Assembly: GCA_937901255.1 (NCBI GenBank)
Contig: CALCHN010000015.1
Coordinates: 1 to 52,935 of the forward strand
DNA length: 52,935 nt
Direction of reading: 5' to 3'
From: an uncultured Flavobacteriales bacterium
GTDB lineage: Bacteria > Bacteroidota > Bacteroidia > Flavobacteriales_E > Vicingaceae
The notes below the pieces were generated by a model, which worked only from the letters and a program-made list of their open reading frames with translations, was not told where the DNA came from and searched no databases. The translations under genes were made by a program, and so were the position numbers. Below are positions 33,444 to 42,404 of this stretch, piece after piece. Position 1 is the first letter of the stretch; every line of letters starts with the position of its first letter.

Positions 33444-34886
33444 GTGCAGAAAAAATTTGTTACCAATTTAGCTTTACTATTGCTGCTTAACCTGCTGATT
33501 AAGCCTTTTTGGATATTTGGTATCGACCGAACTGTTCAGAATACGTTGCCCGAAGATTACGGAATGTACTTTGTTTTGTTCAATTTTTCGTTGTTGTTTA
33601 ATATAATTTTAGATTTAGGCATCACCAATTTCAATAACAAACACATCACCCAAAACAATGAGTTGCTTACTAAATATTTTTCGGGGATAACCGTATTTAA
33701 AATGATGCTGTTTGTAATTTACCTTGTTATTACTTTTGGGGTGGGATGGTTAATGGGATACGATAGCGAACGCTTTTTCGTCTTGTTATTTTTAGCAATC
33801 AACCAGTTTTTGGTTTCTTTTATTCAGTATTTAAGATCAAATATAACAGCACTTCAATTTTACAAAACAGATAGTTTTCTTTCGGTACTCGATAAAACAT
33901 TAATGATTGCTTTTTGTGCTATTTTATTGTGGGGAAATGTCTTTGATTTTCCCTTTACCATAATGCACTTTATTTATGCCCAGACATTGGCTTATGCTAT
34001 TACCACCATTATTGTTTTTTCTATAGTAATAACTAAAACCACGCATTTTATTTTTACCATAGATGGTCCTTTCTTAAAGCAAATTTTAAAACAAACTTTT
34101 CCTTATGCATTATTGGTACTTACTATGGTTTTTTATTATAGAATAGATGCCGTTATGCTCGATATAATGTTGATTGATGGAGAGCGACAAGTAGCTATTT
34201 ATGCTCAAGCTTACCGCTTTATGGATGCTTTTAATCAATTTGGGGTGTTGTTTGCTGGATTGTTATTACCCATGTTTGCTTTTTTAATTAAAGATAATAA
34301 AACGGTAGCTCCATTGGTGAAATTATCTTTTAGTTTATTGTTTGTTTTGTCTGTAACCATTGCAGGGTTTATGTTTTATCATGCAAGTGAAGTAATGGAT
34401 TTACTTTATGATTTTGATACTCAATTTTCTTCTAATGTATTGATAGTATTAATGTTTTGCTATGTTTTTATAGCTACATCTTATATTTTCGGGACATTAC
34501 TTACCGCTAATGGAAGTTTAAAATTGCTCAATAAAATTGCAGTTGTAGGCTTGGTAATTAATGTAGCATTAAATTTTTGGTTAATTCCTAAACATCAAGC
34601 GGTAGGAGCAGCAATAGCTAGTTTGGTAACGCAAGCAGTTATTATTATTGCTCAGGTAATAGTGTCTAAAAATATCTTCAACTTTAAGTTGGATGTTAGT
34701 TTTTTAGTGAGAATAAGTTTATTTGCTTTAATCATTTTTGGAGCTTTCTTCGGAATAAAACAACTTCAGTTTAGCTTAATAATTCATTTGTTAATAGCAG
34801 CTACGGTTGGGCTAATTGCGGGTTTATTACTTAAAGTAATAGATTTAAAAGGTATTTGGTTAATCTTAAAGAATAAGGTAGAGTAG
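33444..34886 (+). CDS. Polysaccharide flippase (MATE/Wzx-like, MOP superfamily)
   Basis: 480-residue integral membrane protein with about 12-14 predicted helices and few charged loops. It starts QKKFVTNLALLLLLNLLIKPFW and contains the conserved region YYRIDAVMLDIML and the late motif IYAQAYRFMDAFNQFG seen in oligosaccharide flippases of Bacteroidota. It would move lipid-linked oligosaccharides across the inner membrane. The start is GTG. It is divergent from the GT4 gene, and the pair shares an 81-bp regulatory gap. Together with GT2, GT4, the methyltransferase and the deoxysugar enzymes it forms a surface-glycan cluster. Confidence 0.9.
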   Translation: MQKKFVTNLALLLLLNLLIKPFWIFGIDRTVQNTLPEDYGMYFVLFNFSLLFNIILDLGITNFNNKHITQNNELLTKYFSGITVFKMMLFVIYLVITFGVGWLMGYDSERFFVLLFLAINQFLVSFIQYLRSNITALQFYKTDSFLSVLDKTLMIAFCAILLWGNVFDFPFTIMHFIYAQTLAYAITTIIVFSIVITKTTHFIFTIDGPFLKQILKQTFPYALLVLTMVFYYRIDAVMLDIMLIDGERQVAIYAQAYRFMDAFNQFGVLFAGLLLPMFAFLIKDNKTVAPLVKLSFSLLFVLSVTIAGFMFYHASEVMDLLYDFDTQFSSNVLIVLMFCYVFIATSYIFGTLLTANGSLKLLNKIAVVGLVINVALNFWLIPKHQAVGAAIASLVTQAVIIIAQVIVSKNIFNFKLDVSFLVRISLFALIIFGAFFGIKQLQFSLIIHLLIAATVGLIAGLLLKVIDLKGIWLILKNKVE

Positions 34887-34963
34887 TTTGGATAAGGAAA
34901 CAAATTATAGTTTAATTTTTTTTACACAAATTTTGGGTTAATTACACTAATTGTCACAAATTT

Positions 34964-34986
34964 AAAAACATCTTTGATGTTTTTTT
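34964..34986 (+). terminator. Possible terminator after the flippase gene
   Basis: AAAAACATC / GATGTTTTT stem with TTT loop and two further T residues, 78 bases after the flippase stop. The stem is AT-rich and therefore weak. Confidence 0.45.
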
Positions 34987-35116
34987 GTGGCTAATTTAGT
35001 TGGGGTATTGTAACTAGTAAATTTGTGTAATCCGTGATAATTTGTGTTTGTTTTATATGAAGTGGATTAATAATTAAATTTGAGATTTAAAAAAACTTTC
35101 AGAAATTTAGATAAGA

Positions 35117-35163
35117 AAACCTTCAAGGTCTAATAGCACGGTAATTAAAGACCTTGAAGGTTT
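35117..35163. repeat. Perfect 15-bp inverted repeat (AAACCTTCAAGGTCT)
   Basis: Arms AAACCTTCAAGGTCT and AGACCTTGAAGGTTT are perfectly complementary with a 17-base loop. No T-run follows on either strand, so it looks like a dispersed palindrome more than a terminator for the signal peptidase gene. Confidence 0.7.
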
Positions 35164-35231
35164 AATTAGAATAAAATATATGTTAGAACAATAAAATTCG
35201 TGTATTCGTGGCATTTATTTATTGAAATTTA

Positions 35232-36194
35232 TCACTCAATCCCATCAAAAATTCTTTCCCAACGTATTTTATTAGCTGCTTTAGATTTTTCCATAGAAAA
35301 TAGAATTGTTTTAGCTTTTCCAACTACATGATTTTCGGGTAAAAAGCCCCAAAATCTAGAGTCTGAACTATTGTGCCTATTGTCGCCCATAACAAAATAG
35401 TAGTCCATTTTAAAAGTATATTCGTTGGTAGTATCACCATTTATAATAAACTCATTTTCTAATTTAGTTAATTCATTTTCTTCATAACCTTCAATAATTT
35501 GTTGGTACAAGTGTATGGAGTTGTTGTCTAATTTAACGGTAACATCTTTTTTAGGAATAACTACTTCTCCGAAATTATCAATGTTCCAAGAATAGAAAGA
35601 GTGGTAGGGGAAAATATAATCTGCAAAAGCATTTGGAGGTATGTTTAAGCTTTTTATAGATAAAGTTTGAGGAATTTGTTCTATAATTTTTTTGATACTA
35701 TCGGTCATGGTAAGTTGCCATAATTCAGTATGCTCTATTTTACCACCTTCAGTAATATTATATTTCGATAAAGTATCTTGATGTAAATCGTTACTCAATA
35801 CTTGATAATTAAACTGTGCAGAATAAGGAAGTTGCTGTTCTTCGTTATTAATAAACAAAACTTTATTGATGAGTTCTAAGGTGTCTCCCGGCAAGCCAAC
35901 ACACCTTTTAATGTAGTAAGATTTATTGTTTATGATAGCTTCATTTTCTAAGGGATAGAAAAAAACGATTATATCATTTCTATTGATGGTGGTAAGAGCA
36001 GGAAGCTTAAAATCGGTGTAAGGAACTTTAGCACCATAGCTTAATTTATTTACCACAATTAAATCTCCTGGCAGTAAGGTTTTCTCCATGGAAGAAGTAG
36101 GTATGGTAAATACTTCAAAAACAAATACTCTAATTACAATAACTGTAATAAAAGCAATAATTATAGCTTTAAACCATTCTTTGAGTATTTTCAC
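35232..36194 (-). CDS. lepB: Signal peptidase I (second of a tandem pair)
   Basis: Cleaves signal peptides from exported proteins at the inner membrane. The 320-residue product has one N-terminal membrane helix (about 9-26), the catalytic Ser35 in IPTSSMEKTLLPGD and general-base Lys96 in YYIKRCVGLPGD. The C-terminal box is MGDNRHNSSDSRFWGFLPE. Between boxes it has a long insertion domain (about 105-265), larger than in E. coli. The start is GTG at 36194, 6 bases after the stop of the first lepB gene, so the pair is coupled. Keeping two active-looking copies suggests a division of substrates. Confidence 0.93.
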   Translation of the reverse strand: MKILKEWFKAIIIAFITVIVIRVFVFEVFTIPTSSMEKTLLPGDLIVVNKLSYGAKVPYTDFKLPALTTINRNDIIVFFYPLENEAIINNKSYYIKRCVGLPGDTLELINKVLFINNEEQQLPYSAQFNYQVLSNDLHQDTLSKYNITEGGKIEHTELWQLTMTDSIKKIIEQIPQTLSIKSLNIPPNAFADYIFPYHSFYSWNIDNFGEVVIPKKDVTVKLDNNSIHLYQQIIEGYEENELTKLENEFIINGDTTNEYTFKMDYYFVMGDNRHNSSDSRFWGFLPENHVVGKAKTILFSMEKSKAANKIRWERIFDGIE

Positions 36195-36200
36195 TTTTAA

Positions 36201-37796
36201 TTAATGTACTTTGGTGAAAAGTCTATCCCATCTAATTCTACTGAAAAAACCTCCTTCTTCAGGATGTGGGCTGTAAGACATCCATACAAAAACAGCTTTA
36301 CCAACAATATGGTCTTCGGGTACAAAACCCCAGTATCTTGAATCTAATGAGTTATTTCTGTTGTCACCCATCATCCAATAATAATTCATTTTAAAAGTGT
36401 AAGAAGTAGTTTCTTCACCATTAATAAAGATTTTACCGCCTTTAATTTGTAAATCATTTAATTCATAACGCGTTATAAGTACTTTGTAAATAGGTAGTGT
36501 CTTTTCATTTAACTCTACAGTTGTACCTTTTTTAGGAATGGTTAGCGGGCCAAAATTATCTACTGTCCAATTGTATAAATTACTATTTGGAAAAATAGAT
36601 AAATCAGCATAAGTAGTAGAGTCTTGTTTATCTATAATTTGTTCAATATTCACCACATTAGGAAACTGTTGTAGTTTTTTTCTTGCCTCCTCAGTCATGG
36701 TTAAATTATAAATAGTTTTGTCTTTACTTCTCCAAAAATCAACTACATTTATAGCTCCTGTTTCTGGATTCATATATTCCTGAACAGGAAATTCATAATT
36801 GATTTTTTTATCTAGTAATACTTTTTTAGACAATTCATAATCTTTGGTATGAACAATATACCTATGTTGCACACCAGGATCTTGGTAAGCAGTTTCTTCT
36901 TCAACCTTTAGCACACCATCAATAATTTCAATTTTATCACCAGGTAACCCTACACAACGTTTAATGTAATTTTCTCTTTTATCAATTGGTCGGTAAGCAA
37001 TGGTGTATTTATTCCAAACTTGCGTTCTTCCCATATCTCTTGCCAATTGGTCGTAAACCCTATCTTGAGCTTCTAAAGCAACCGTATCTCCAGCAGGGAA
37101 ATTAAACACCACACAATCGTTGCGTTCAATAGCTCCCATTTCGGGTAATTTAGTGTAAGGAAAGCTAATTAATTCGCTAAAAGATTTTTTACCGCCAACT
37201 AATGGAATCCATTCAGGGAAACTATGGTGTGTAAAAGGAACAGCTAAGGGAGTCATAGGTACTCTTGCTCCGTAAGCTAATTTATTTACAAAAAGAAAAT
37301 CTCCACGCAATAGTTTTTGCTCCATAGATGAAGTTGGAATGGTAAAAGCCTCTAAATAAATACCTCTTATAAGTGTAGCAGCAACCACAGCAAACACAAT
37401 AGCATCAGCCCATTCTCTAGAAGTAGATTTTTTATATTTAGCAGCCTCTTCATAACCAATAAATTTAACATCTTCTTTAAATCCAATATAAGGTAAATAA
37501 ATTGGAGCAAAAACAACTCCTAAGAAATGTTCTTTAAAAGAAGTTTTTCCTAATAACTTCATCAGTTCAACAATAATTCCCATCCAAACTACAAAACCTA
37601 AAAACGGAACGTAGTATGTAATTATCCATAACCAAGATTTTTTGATGGTTTTACAAGCAATGTAAGTAGAGTAGAAGGGAACTAATGCTTTCCAGCCTTC
37701 AATGCCAATTTTTTCGAAAATTTTATACAGCCCAACATGAGCAACAATAAAATAGATTAAAGATAGAACAATAAACGCTGGGATACTGATTTCCAT
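36201..37796 (-). CDS. lepB: Signal peptidase I with N-terminal DUF5684 membrane domain
   Basis: 531 residues, much longer than ordinary LepB. The first 110 residues form an extra membrane module with the DUF5684 pattern (IFEKIGIEGWKALVPFY, IIVELMKLLGK, IYLPYIGF). A second membrane segment (about 131-150) and the peptidase domain follow. Catalytic Ser157 is in IPTSSMEQKLL, Lys279 in ENYIKRCVGLPGD, and the C-terminal box is MGDNRNNSLDSRYWGFVPE. A long insertion between the boxes (about 300-460) is shared with the neighbouring 320-residue enzyme, so the two arose by duplication. Fusion to a DUF5684 domain is seen in other Bacteroidota; its role is unknown. Confidence 0.93.
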   Translation of the reverse strand: MEISIPAFIVLSLIYFIVAHVGLYKIFEKIGIEGWKALVPFYSTYIACKTIKKSWLWIITYYVPFLGFVVWMGIIVELMKLLGKTSFKEHFLGVVFAPIYLPYIGFKEDVKFIGYEEAAKYKKSTSREWADAIVFAVVAATLIRGIYLEAFTIPTSSMEQKLLRGDFLFVNKLAYGARVPMTPLAVPFTHHSFPEWIPLVGGKKSFSELISFPYTKLPEMGAIERNDCVVFNFPAGDTVALEAQDRVYDQLARDMGRTQVWNKYTIAYRPIDKRENYIKRCVGLPGDKIEIIDGVLKVEEETAYQDPGVQHRYIVHTKDYELSKKVLLDKKINYEFPVQEYMNPETGAINVVDFWRSKDKTIYNLTMTEEARKKLQQFPNVVNIEQIIDKQDSTTYADLSIFPNSNLYNWTVDNFGPLTIPKKGTTVELNEKTLPIYKVLITRYELNDLQIKGGKIFINGEETTSYTFKMNYYWMMGDNRNNSLDSRYWGFVPEDHIVGKAVFVWMSYSPHPEEGGFFSRIRWDRLFTKVH

Positions 37797-37967
37797 AAGA
37801 TGATGAATTTGTTAAATTAAATGATTGAACAAATATAGAAGATTTATAAAGAAACCAGTTAGTTTTAACAATTTTTATGTTGGAATGTTAATTGATTAGT
37901 TGGGAAGTTTAGAGTTTATGAGTTTAGAAGCACTAGGGATTAGAAATTGGAAATGTGCGGTGGGATT

Positions 37968-37983
37968 CCCCTCTTGAGAGGGG
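37968..37983. repeat. CCCCTCT-TG-AGAGGGG palindrome of the dispersed family
   Basis: 7-bp arms with a 2-base loop, followed by TAGGGGTGTGTAATAC. The preceding bases (ATTAGAAATTGGAAATGTGC) match the tails of the larger copies. Located between the first lepB gene and the VTT gene. Confidence 0.65.
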
Positions 37984-38027
37984 TAGGGGTGTGTAATACA
38001 AATAACCAATAGCGATTAACTTCTATT

Positions 38028-38648
38028 TTAATTAATCGCTCCGAAAATCATCCAGCCATAGACAGCAAAACGCAAAAATCTTAAAAGACCGTAAGCAAGG
38101 TAGCTGGGTAAAGGATATTTAATAATTCCAGCAGCAACGCTAGTAATGGCAAATGGTACAGGTAATAAAGCACCTGCAATAATTAATAAGCCGCCCCATT
38201 TTCTCATGTTGTTTACATGTTTTGCCATTTTCACCTCTAAAAATTCATATACAGCAGGAAAATAAGCAAAAGTTCTACCTGAGAAATAAGAAATTACTCC
38301 ACCTAAATAAGAAGCAAGAGATAAAAGACCTAAATAAAACCAAGATGAATCTGTTTTTGCCGCCCAAGCAATAAATATTTCTGGAGGTATTAAACCCAAA
38401 ATAGATTCGCTAATTAAGAATACACTTAAAATACCTGCTGTTGGGAAAGAAGAAATCATCAACTCTAAAATATCGTTGATGTTCATTACAAAAAAATGAA
38501 TGCCTAAAATAGCTGCAATAAAGATTACAATTGGCCAGAATGATTTTTTAAGAATAGTTCTCAAGAAGCTATAAAACCCAGTATATACATAATACTGATG
38601 TAGTAGTTGTAAACGAGATTTTTTCTTAAATTTTTGTGCCTTTTCCAT
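38028..38648 (-). CDS. VTT/DedA-like small integral membrane protein
   Basis: 206 residues with about four to five membrane helices. A VTT-type core is visible: LISESILGLIPPEIFIAWAAK with the paired prolines, SLASYLGGVISYFSGR, and LLIIAGALLPVPFAITSVAAGI with a proline-containing re-entrant segment. DedA/VTT proteins act as lipid scramblases or in undecaprenyl-phosphate recycling in other bacteria; for this subgroup the role is inferred only. The N-terminal 35 residues are cytoplasmic and basic. It lies upstream of the lepB pair on the same strand but 230 bases away, across a repeat, so it is probably a separate unit. Confidence 0.82.
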   Translation of the reverse strand: MEKAQKFKKKSRLQLLHQYYVYTGFYSFLRTILKKSFWPIVIFIAAILGIHFFVMNINDILELMISSFPTAGILSVFLISESILGLIPPEIFIAWAAKTDSSWFYLGLLSLASYLGGVISYFSGRTFAYFPAVYEFLEVKMAKHVNNMRKWGGLLIIAGALLPVPFAITSVAAGIIKYPLPSYLAYGLLRFLRFAVYGWMIFGAIN

Positions 38649-38848
38649 ATATTATCCTAACAAAGATAGGATTAACTTTAGCTTGTTCAGGTGTTTGTAT
38701 AGTTAATTTTTTGTAATTTCTATTATGTTTTTGATTATTAAATATTTAATTTTTTTGATTAATGTGAATTTTCAGTTCAACTTTTTTACAAATAAAGTTT
38801 CTTTTAAGATTGGTTTGACTCACCCCCAAGTTGTCTTGCGATAACTTT

Positions 38849-38872
38849 CCCCCTCTCTTTAAAGAGAGGGGG
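38849..38872. repeat. Perfect 24-bp palindrome CCCCCTCTCTTT/AAAGAGAGGGGG
   Basis: 12-bp arms without a loop. Flanked on the left by CACCCCCAAGTTGTCTTGCG and on the right by TGCAGGGGGAGAG, a further partly complementary pair. Member of the dispersed CCCC/GGGG family. Confidence 0.75.
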
Positions 38873-39039
38873 TGCAGGGGGAGAGTTTTTGAACTAATAC
38901 ATTACAACAACAATACCTACAATTAACCAATAAACTTTTAACCTCAAACCTCATAACCTAAATCATAGATATTAACAATTTAACTGTAGGAATGGAATAA
39001 CTTTTAGTGCTTTTGTTTAGCTCTATGCTAATATGATTA

Positions 39040-39047
39040 TATATTTG
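39040..39047 (+). promoter_or_regulatory. -7 promoter element for purC
   Basis: TATATTTG matches TAnnTTTG and lies 28 bases before the purC ATG. A TTTG at 39012-39015 could be the -33 element but is a few bases further away than usual. No purine riboswitch is seen. Confidence 0.5.
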
Positions 39048-39075
39048 CACTTTTAAATTTAATAGATTAAAACTC

Positions 39076-40026
39076 ATGCAAAGCAACGCTGTAAAAGAAA
39101 CTCACTTTAATTTTAAAGATCAAAAAAGTTTTTATAAAGGAAAAGTTAGAGATGTATATAACATTAATGATGAACTATTGATAATGGTAGTTTCCGATAG
39201 GATTTCAGCGTTTGATGTGGTACTTCCTAAAGCCATTCCTTTTAAAGGACAGGTGTTGAACCAAATAGCCGCTAAATTTTTAAAAGCAACAGCCGATATT
39301 TTACCTAACTGGGTGGTGGCAACTCCCGATCCTAATGTTACTATAGGTAGAATTTGTGAGCCTTTTAGAGTAGAAATGGTTATTAGAGGTTATTTATCCG
39401 GACATGCTTGGCGTGAATATAAAGCAGGTAAAAGAATTTTATGTGGAGTTGAGATGCCAGACGGAATGAAAGAAAATGATAAATTTCCACAACCCATTAT
39501 AACACCATCTACCAAAGCTTACGAAGGGCATGATGAAGATATTTCTCGTGAAGAAATTATTAAGCAAGGTATTGTTTCCGAAGCAGATTATTTGCAGTTA
39601 GAAGATTATACTCGTAAGATTTTTCAACGAGGAACAGAAATGGCTGAAAAAATGGGATTGATATTGGTTGATACCAAATATGAGTTTGGAAAAATTGACG
39701 ATACCATCTATTTAATTGATGAGATTCATACACCTGATTCATCAAGGTATTTTTACAAAGAAGGCTATCAGCAAAGACAAGATAATAATGAAAAACAAAA
39801 ACAACTTTCTAAAGAGTTTGTAAGAGAATGGTTGATTGCTAATGGCTTTCAAGGTAAAGACGGACAACAAGTTCCAACAATGACAGATGAATTTGTAAAT
39901 GAAGTTTCTGAACGATACATAGAGCTTTATGAGCAAATTACAGGAGACAAATTTCAACGTGCTGATGTTTCTGACATCCAAACAAGAATTGAAAATAATT
40001 GTAAAGCTTTTTTAGCTACGATTTAA
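39076..40026 (+). CDS. purC: Phosphoribosylaminoimidazole-succinocarboxamide synthase
   Basis: Joins aspartate to CAIR with ATP to form SAICAR, step 8 of purine synthesis. The 316-residue protein is of the longer type found in Bacteroidota. Motifs: SFYKGKVRDVYNI near the N-terminus, VVSDRISAFDVVLP, RGYLSGHAWREYKAGKRILCG, and LILVDTKYEFG followed by IDEIHTPDSSRYF, the conserved ATP/metal region. The HAD phosphatase gene starts 20 bases after the stop and is probably cotranscribed. No other pur genes are nearby. Confidence 0.97.
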   Translation: MQSNAVKETHFNFKDQKSFYKGKVRDVYNINDELLIMVVSDRISAFDVVLPKAIPFKGQVLNQIAAKFLKATADILPNWVVATPDPNVTIGRICEPFRVEMVIRGYLSGHAWREYKAGKRILCGVEMPDGMKENDKFPQPIITPSTKAYEGHDEDISREEIIKQGIVSEADYLQLEDYTRKIFQRGTEMAEKMGLILVDTKYEFGKIDDTIYLIDEIHTPDSSRYFYKEGYQQRQDNNEKQKQLSKEFVREWLIANGFQGKDGQQVPTMTDEFVNEVSERYIELYEQITGDKFQRADVSDIQTRIENNCKAFLATI

Positions 40027-40046
40027 GAATACAATAAAACAACAGA

Positions 40047-40712
40047 ATGCAATCAACTATTAAGGCGGTAATTTACGATATGGATGGAGTTTTGATTAAC
40101 TCTGAACCATTATGGAGAGAAGCAGAAATTCTTACTTTTAATAAAGTAGGCTTAAATTTTACTGAAGAAATGTGCAGAGAAACTATGGGCATGCGTTTGT
40201 ATGAAGTAGTAGAATATTGGTATAACAAAACCCCTTGGGAAGGAATGTCGCTTAAAGAAGTAGAAAAAGAATTGTTAAAAACAGTTACTTCTTTAATCGT
40301 AAAAAATGGCAAAGCCATGGATGGTGTAAAAGAATCTTTAGAGTACTTTCAATCTAAAGGTTATAAGTTGGCTTTAGCATCATCATCGGCAATGAAGCTA
40401 ATTATCACAGTTTTAAATAAACTAAAATTAGCTTCTTATTTTGAAGTTATTAATTCAGCAGAAAACTTACCTTTTGGAAAACCGCATCCTGAAATTTTCA
40501 TAAAAACAGCACAAGAATTAGATGTAATGCCCGTAAATTGCTTGGTAATTGAAGATTCTTTTAATGGTGTTTTGGCAGCAAAATCAGCACTTATGAAAGT
40601 AGTTGCCATTCCTGATGAAGAAAGTAGAGATGACCAACGATTTATTATTGCAGACAAAAAACTCAACAGTCTTTTAGAAATAGAAAACGTATTCCTTGAG
40701 CCAGCAATTTAA
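40047..40712 (+). CDS. HAD-superfamily phosphatase (HxpB/YniC-like)
   Basis: 221-residue cytoplasmic haloacid dehalogenase-type hydrolase. The nucleophile and acid are in YDMDGVLINSEPLW (Asp11 and Asp13). The cap domain follows (ETMGMRLYEVVEYW), then LALASSSAMKLI for motif II, the lysine in FGKPHPEIF and VIEDSFNGVLAAKSA for motif IV. The closest known relatives dephosphorylate hexitol phosphates and 2-deoxyglucose 6-phosphate, but the family is promiscuous and the true substrate is uncertain. It lies between purC and the MBOAT gene with short gaps. Confidence 0.9.
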   Translation: MQSTIKAVIYDMDGVLINSEPLWREAEILTFNKVGLNFTEEMCRETMGMRLYEVVEYWYNKTPWEGMSLKEVEKELLKTVTSLIVKNGKAMDGVKESLEYFQSKGYKLALASSSAMKLIITVLNKLKLASYFEVINSAENLPFGKPHPEIFIKTAQELDVMPVNCLVIEDSFNGVLAAKSALMKVVAIPDEESRDDQRFIIADKKLNSLLEIENVFLEPAI

Positions 40713-40743
40713 CATATCAGAGTGGTTGAGCCAATTCTTTAGC

Positions 40744-42399
40744 ATGAGCAATCTTAAAAGTTTGTTTGTGTATAACGAAGGTGAGCCAATGATATTTACT
40801 GCTTTTTTCTTTTGGGGATTTTTTGCCGTAGTGCTTTTAATTTATTCCCTCATCCATAAAAAAAGAGGATTAAGAAATGCTTTTCTATTTTTTGCCAGCT
40901 TGTTTTTTTATTACAAAACAAGTGGACTATTCATCAGCATATTGCTTTTCTCTACTTTATCAGATTATTTTATAGGAAAAATAATTTATGCTTCGCCCAA
41001 AAAAGTTACCAAGCAAATTTTTGTGGGATTAAGTGTGGTTATTAACCTCTTTGTGTTGTGTTATTTTAAGTATGCGTATTTCTTTACAGATGCGTATAAC
41101 GATATATTTCAGACGAATTACCAAGTGTTTAATCATTTTGCCCAGTTTGCTAATGAAACCGTAGGAACAGCTTATTCTGTTAATCAAATTTTATTGCCTG
41201 TAGGGATTTCTTTTTTCACTTTCCAAACTATAAGTTATTCGGTGGATGTATATAAAGAAAAAATTAAGCCTGTAAATAGTATTTTAGATTTTGGTTTTTA
41301 TGTCTCTTTCTTTCCGCAGTTAGTTGCCGGGCCAATTGTTAGGGCTTCGGAGTTTATTCCTCAATTGTACCAACCTTATAAATTAACGCAACATCAATTT
41401 GGATTAGCCTTATTTTGGATTTTAAAAGGGTTGACTAAAAAGATAGTGATTGGCGATTATATTGCCGTAAATTTTATTGATAGGGTTTTTCATAACCCGT
41501 TAATGTTTACTGGTTACGAAAATCTAATGGCACTATATGGTTATTCCTTACAAGTATATGCCGATTTTTCAGGTTATACCGATATCGCCATTGGTGTAGC
41601 TTTGCTAATGGGATTTACGCTACCAACTAACTTTAACTCACCCTACAAAGCTAAAAATGTAGGCGAATTTTGGAAACGTTGGCACATGAGTTTATCTTCA
41701 TGGCTGAAAGATTATTTATACATTCCTTTAGGAGGAAATAGAGGAGGCTCTTTAGGAACATGGATAGCCATAGGAGTAATTAGTGCTTTTGTTATTTTAC
41801 TTTCAGGAAAAATGATAGTGCTTTATGCCTTTTTATGGGCAGCTATTTTAATTGCTGTATTAGCCATTTGGATAAAATCTTTTAGAGCTTGGCTTACCAC
41901 TAATATTAATTTACTGATAACCATGTTGCTTGGAGGGTTGTGGCACGGAGCAAGTTGGCAGTTTGTAATTTGGGGAGGATTAAACGGATTAGGTTTAATG
42001 GTGTATAAATTATGGCGAAAAATTAGTCCCTACGAGAAGTACAATAACTTTTTAGCATTGGCTTTAAAGGTGTTTATTACCTTTAACTTTATCACCTTTA
42101 CCAGAATTTGGTTTAGAGGCGAAAGCATGGAATCAACTTGGCAAATTTTGGGACAAATAGGTAATAATTTTAGTGCAGAATTAATTCCTTCTATCACATC
42201 CTCTTATGCTATGGTGTTTGTGGTGATGCTTATTGGCTACATTATTCATGTGTTGCCGACCAAAATTAAAGATTGGTATCAAGAGGCTTTTATTAAATTG
42301 CCATTATGGGTAAAGATTATTGTTAGCGGTATTACCGTTTTTGGTATTTACCAGTCTATGTCTGCCGACTTACAATCTTTTATTTATTTCCAGTTTTAA
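40744..42399 (+). CDS. MBOAT family O-acyltransferase (AlgI/DltB-like)
   Basis: About 551 residues with some ten or more membrane helices. It transfers acyl groups, usually acetyl, across the membrane to extracellular polysaccharide or teichoic-acid-like polymers. The signature GFYVSFFPQLVAGPIVRASEF, then YADFSGYTDIAIGVALLMGF and NVGEFWKRWHMSLSSWLKDYLYIPLGGNR (read in parts), is present, with the catalytic His in GLWHGASWQFVIWGG. I choose ATG 40744, 32 bases after the HAD stop. An in-frame TTG at 40696 would overlap that gene and add 16 residues. A partner SGNH/AlgJ-type protein is not adjacent. It converges with the Crp gene, with only 5 bases between the stops. Confidence 0.92.
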   Translation: MSNLKSLFVYNEGEPMIFTAFFFWGFFAVVLLIYSLIHKKRGLRNAFLFFASLFFYYKTSGLFISILLFSTLSDYFIGKIIYASPKKVTKQIFVGLSVVINLFVLCYFKYAYFFTDAYNDIFQTNYQVFNHFAQFANETVGTAYSVNQILLPVGISFFTFQTISYSVDVYKEKIKPVNSILDFGFYVSFFPQLVAGPIVRASEFIPQLYQPYKLTQHQFGLALFWILKGLTKKIVIGDYIAVNFIDRVFHNPLMFTGYENLMALYGYSLQVYADFSGYTDIAIGVALLMGFTLPTNFNSPYKAKNVGEFWKRWHMSLSSWLKDYLYIPLGGNRGGSLGTWIAIGVISAFVILLSGKMIVLYAFLWAAILIAVLAIWIKSFRAWLTTNINLLITMLLGGLWHGASWQFVIWGGLNGLGLMVYKLWRKISPYEKYNNFLALALKVFITFNFITFTRIWFRGESMESTWQILGQIGNNFSAELIPSITSSYAMVFVVMLIGYIIHVLPTKIKDWYQEAFIKLPLWVKIIVSGITVFGIYQSMSADLQSFIYFQF

Positions 42400-42404
42400 T
42401 AAAT

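Larger units (their letters stand above)
34887..35231. other. 345-bp gap with three hairpins and CACAAATT-type repeats
   Basis: Left arm 34924-34963 (ACACAAATTTTGGG, TTACACTAATTGTCACAAATT) is roughly complementary to right arm 35019-35047 (AAATTTGTGTAATCCGTGAT), enclosing a small hairpin at 34964-34986. A separate perfect inverted repeat lies at 35117-35163, and ATTCGTGTATTCGTGGCATT at 35195-35214 is a further fragment of the same wording. No gene is seen. Confidence 0.65.
38649..39075. other. 427-bp divergent gap with palindrome and purC promoter
   Basis: Between the VTT gene and purC. Contains the perfect palindrome at 38849-38872 within a GGGGG/CCCCC repeat, an AACCTCAAACCTCATAACC fragment near 38941, and the purC -7 element. 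38649-38815 is AT-rich with nothing recognisable. Confidence 0.6.

Noticed and set aside
35117..35163. Strong stem-loop as the terminator of the signal peptidase pair
   Set aside because: The stem is perfect, but neither strand has a T run after it and the loop is 17 bases, so a dispersed palindrome is more likely.
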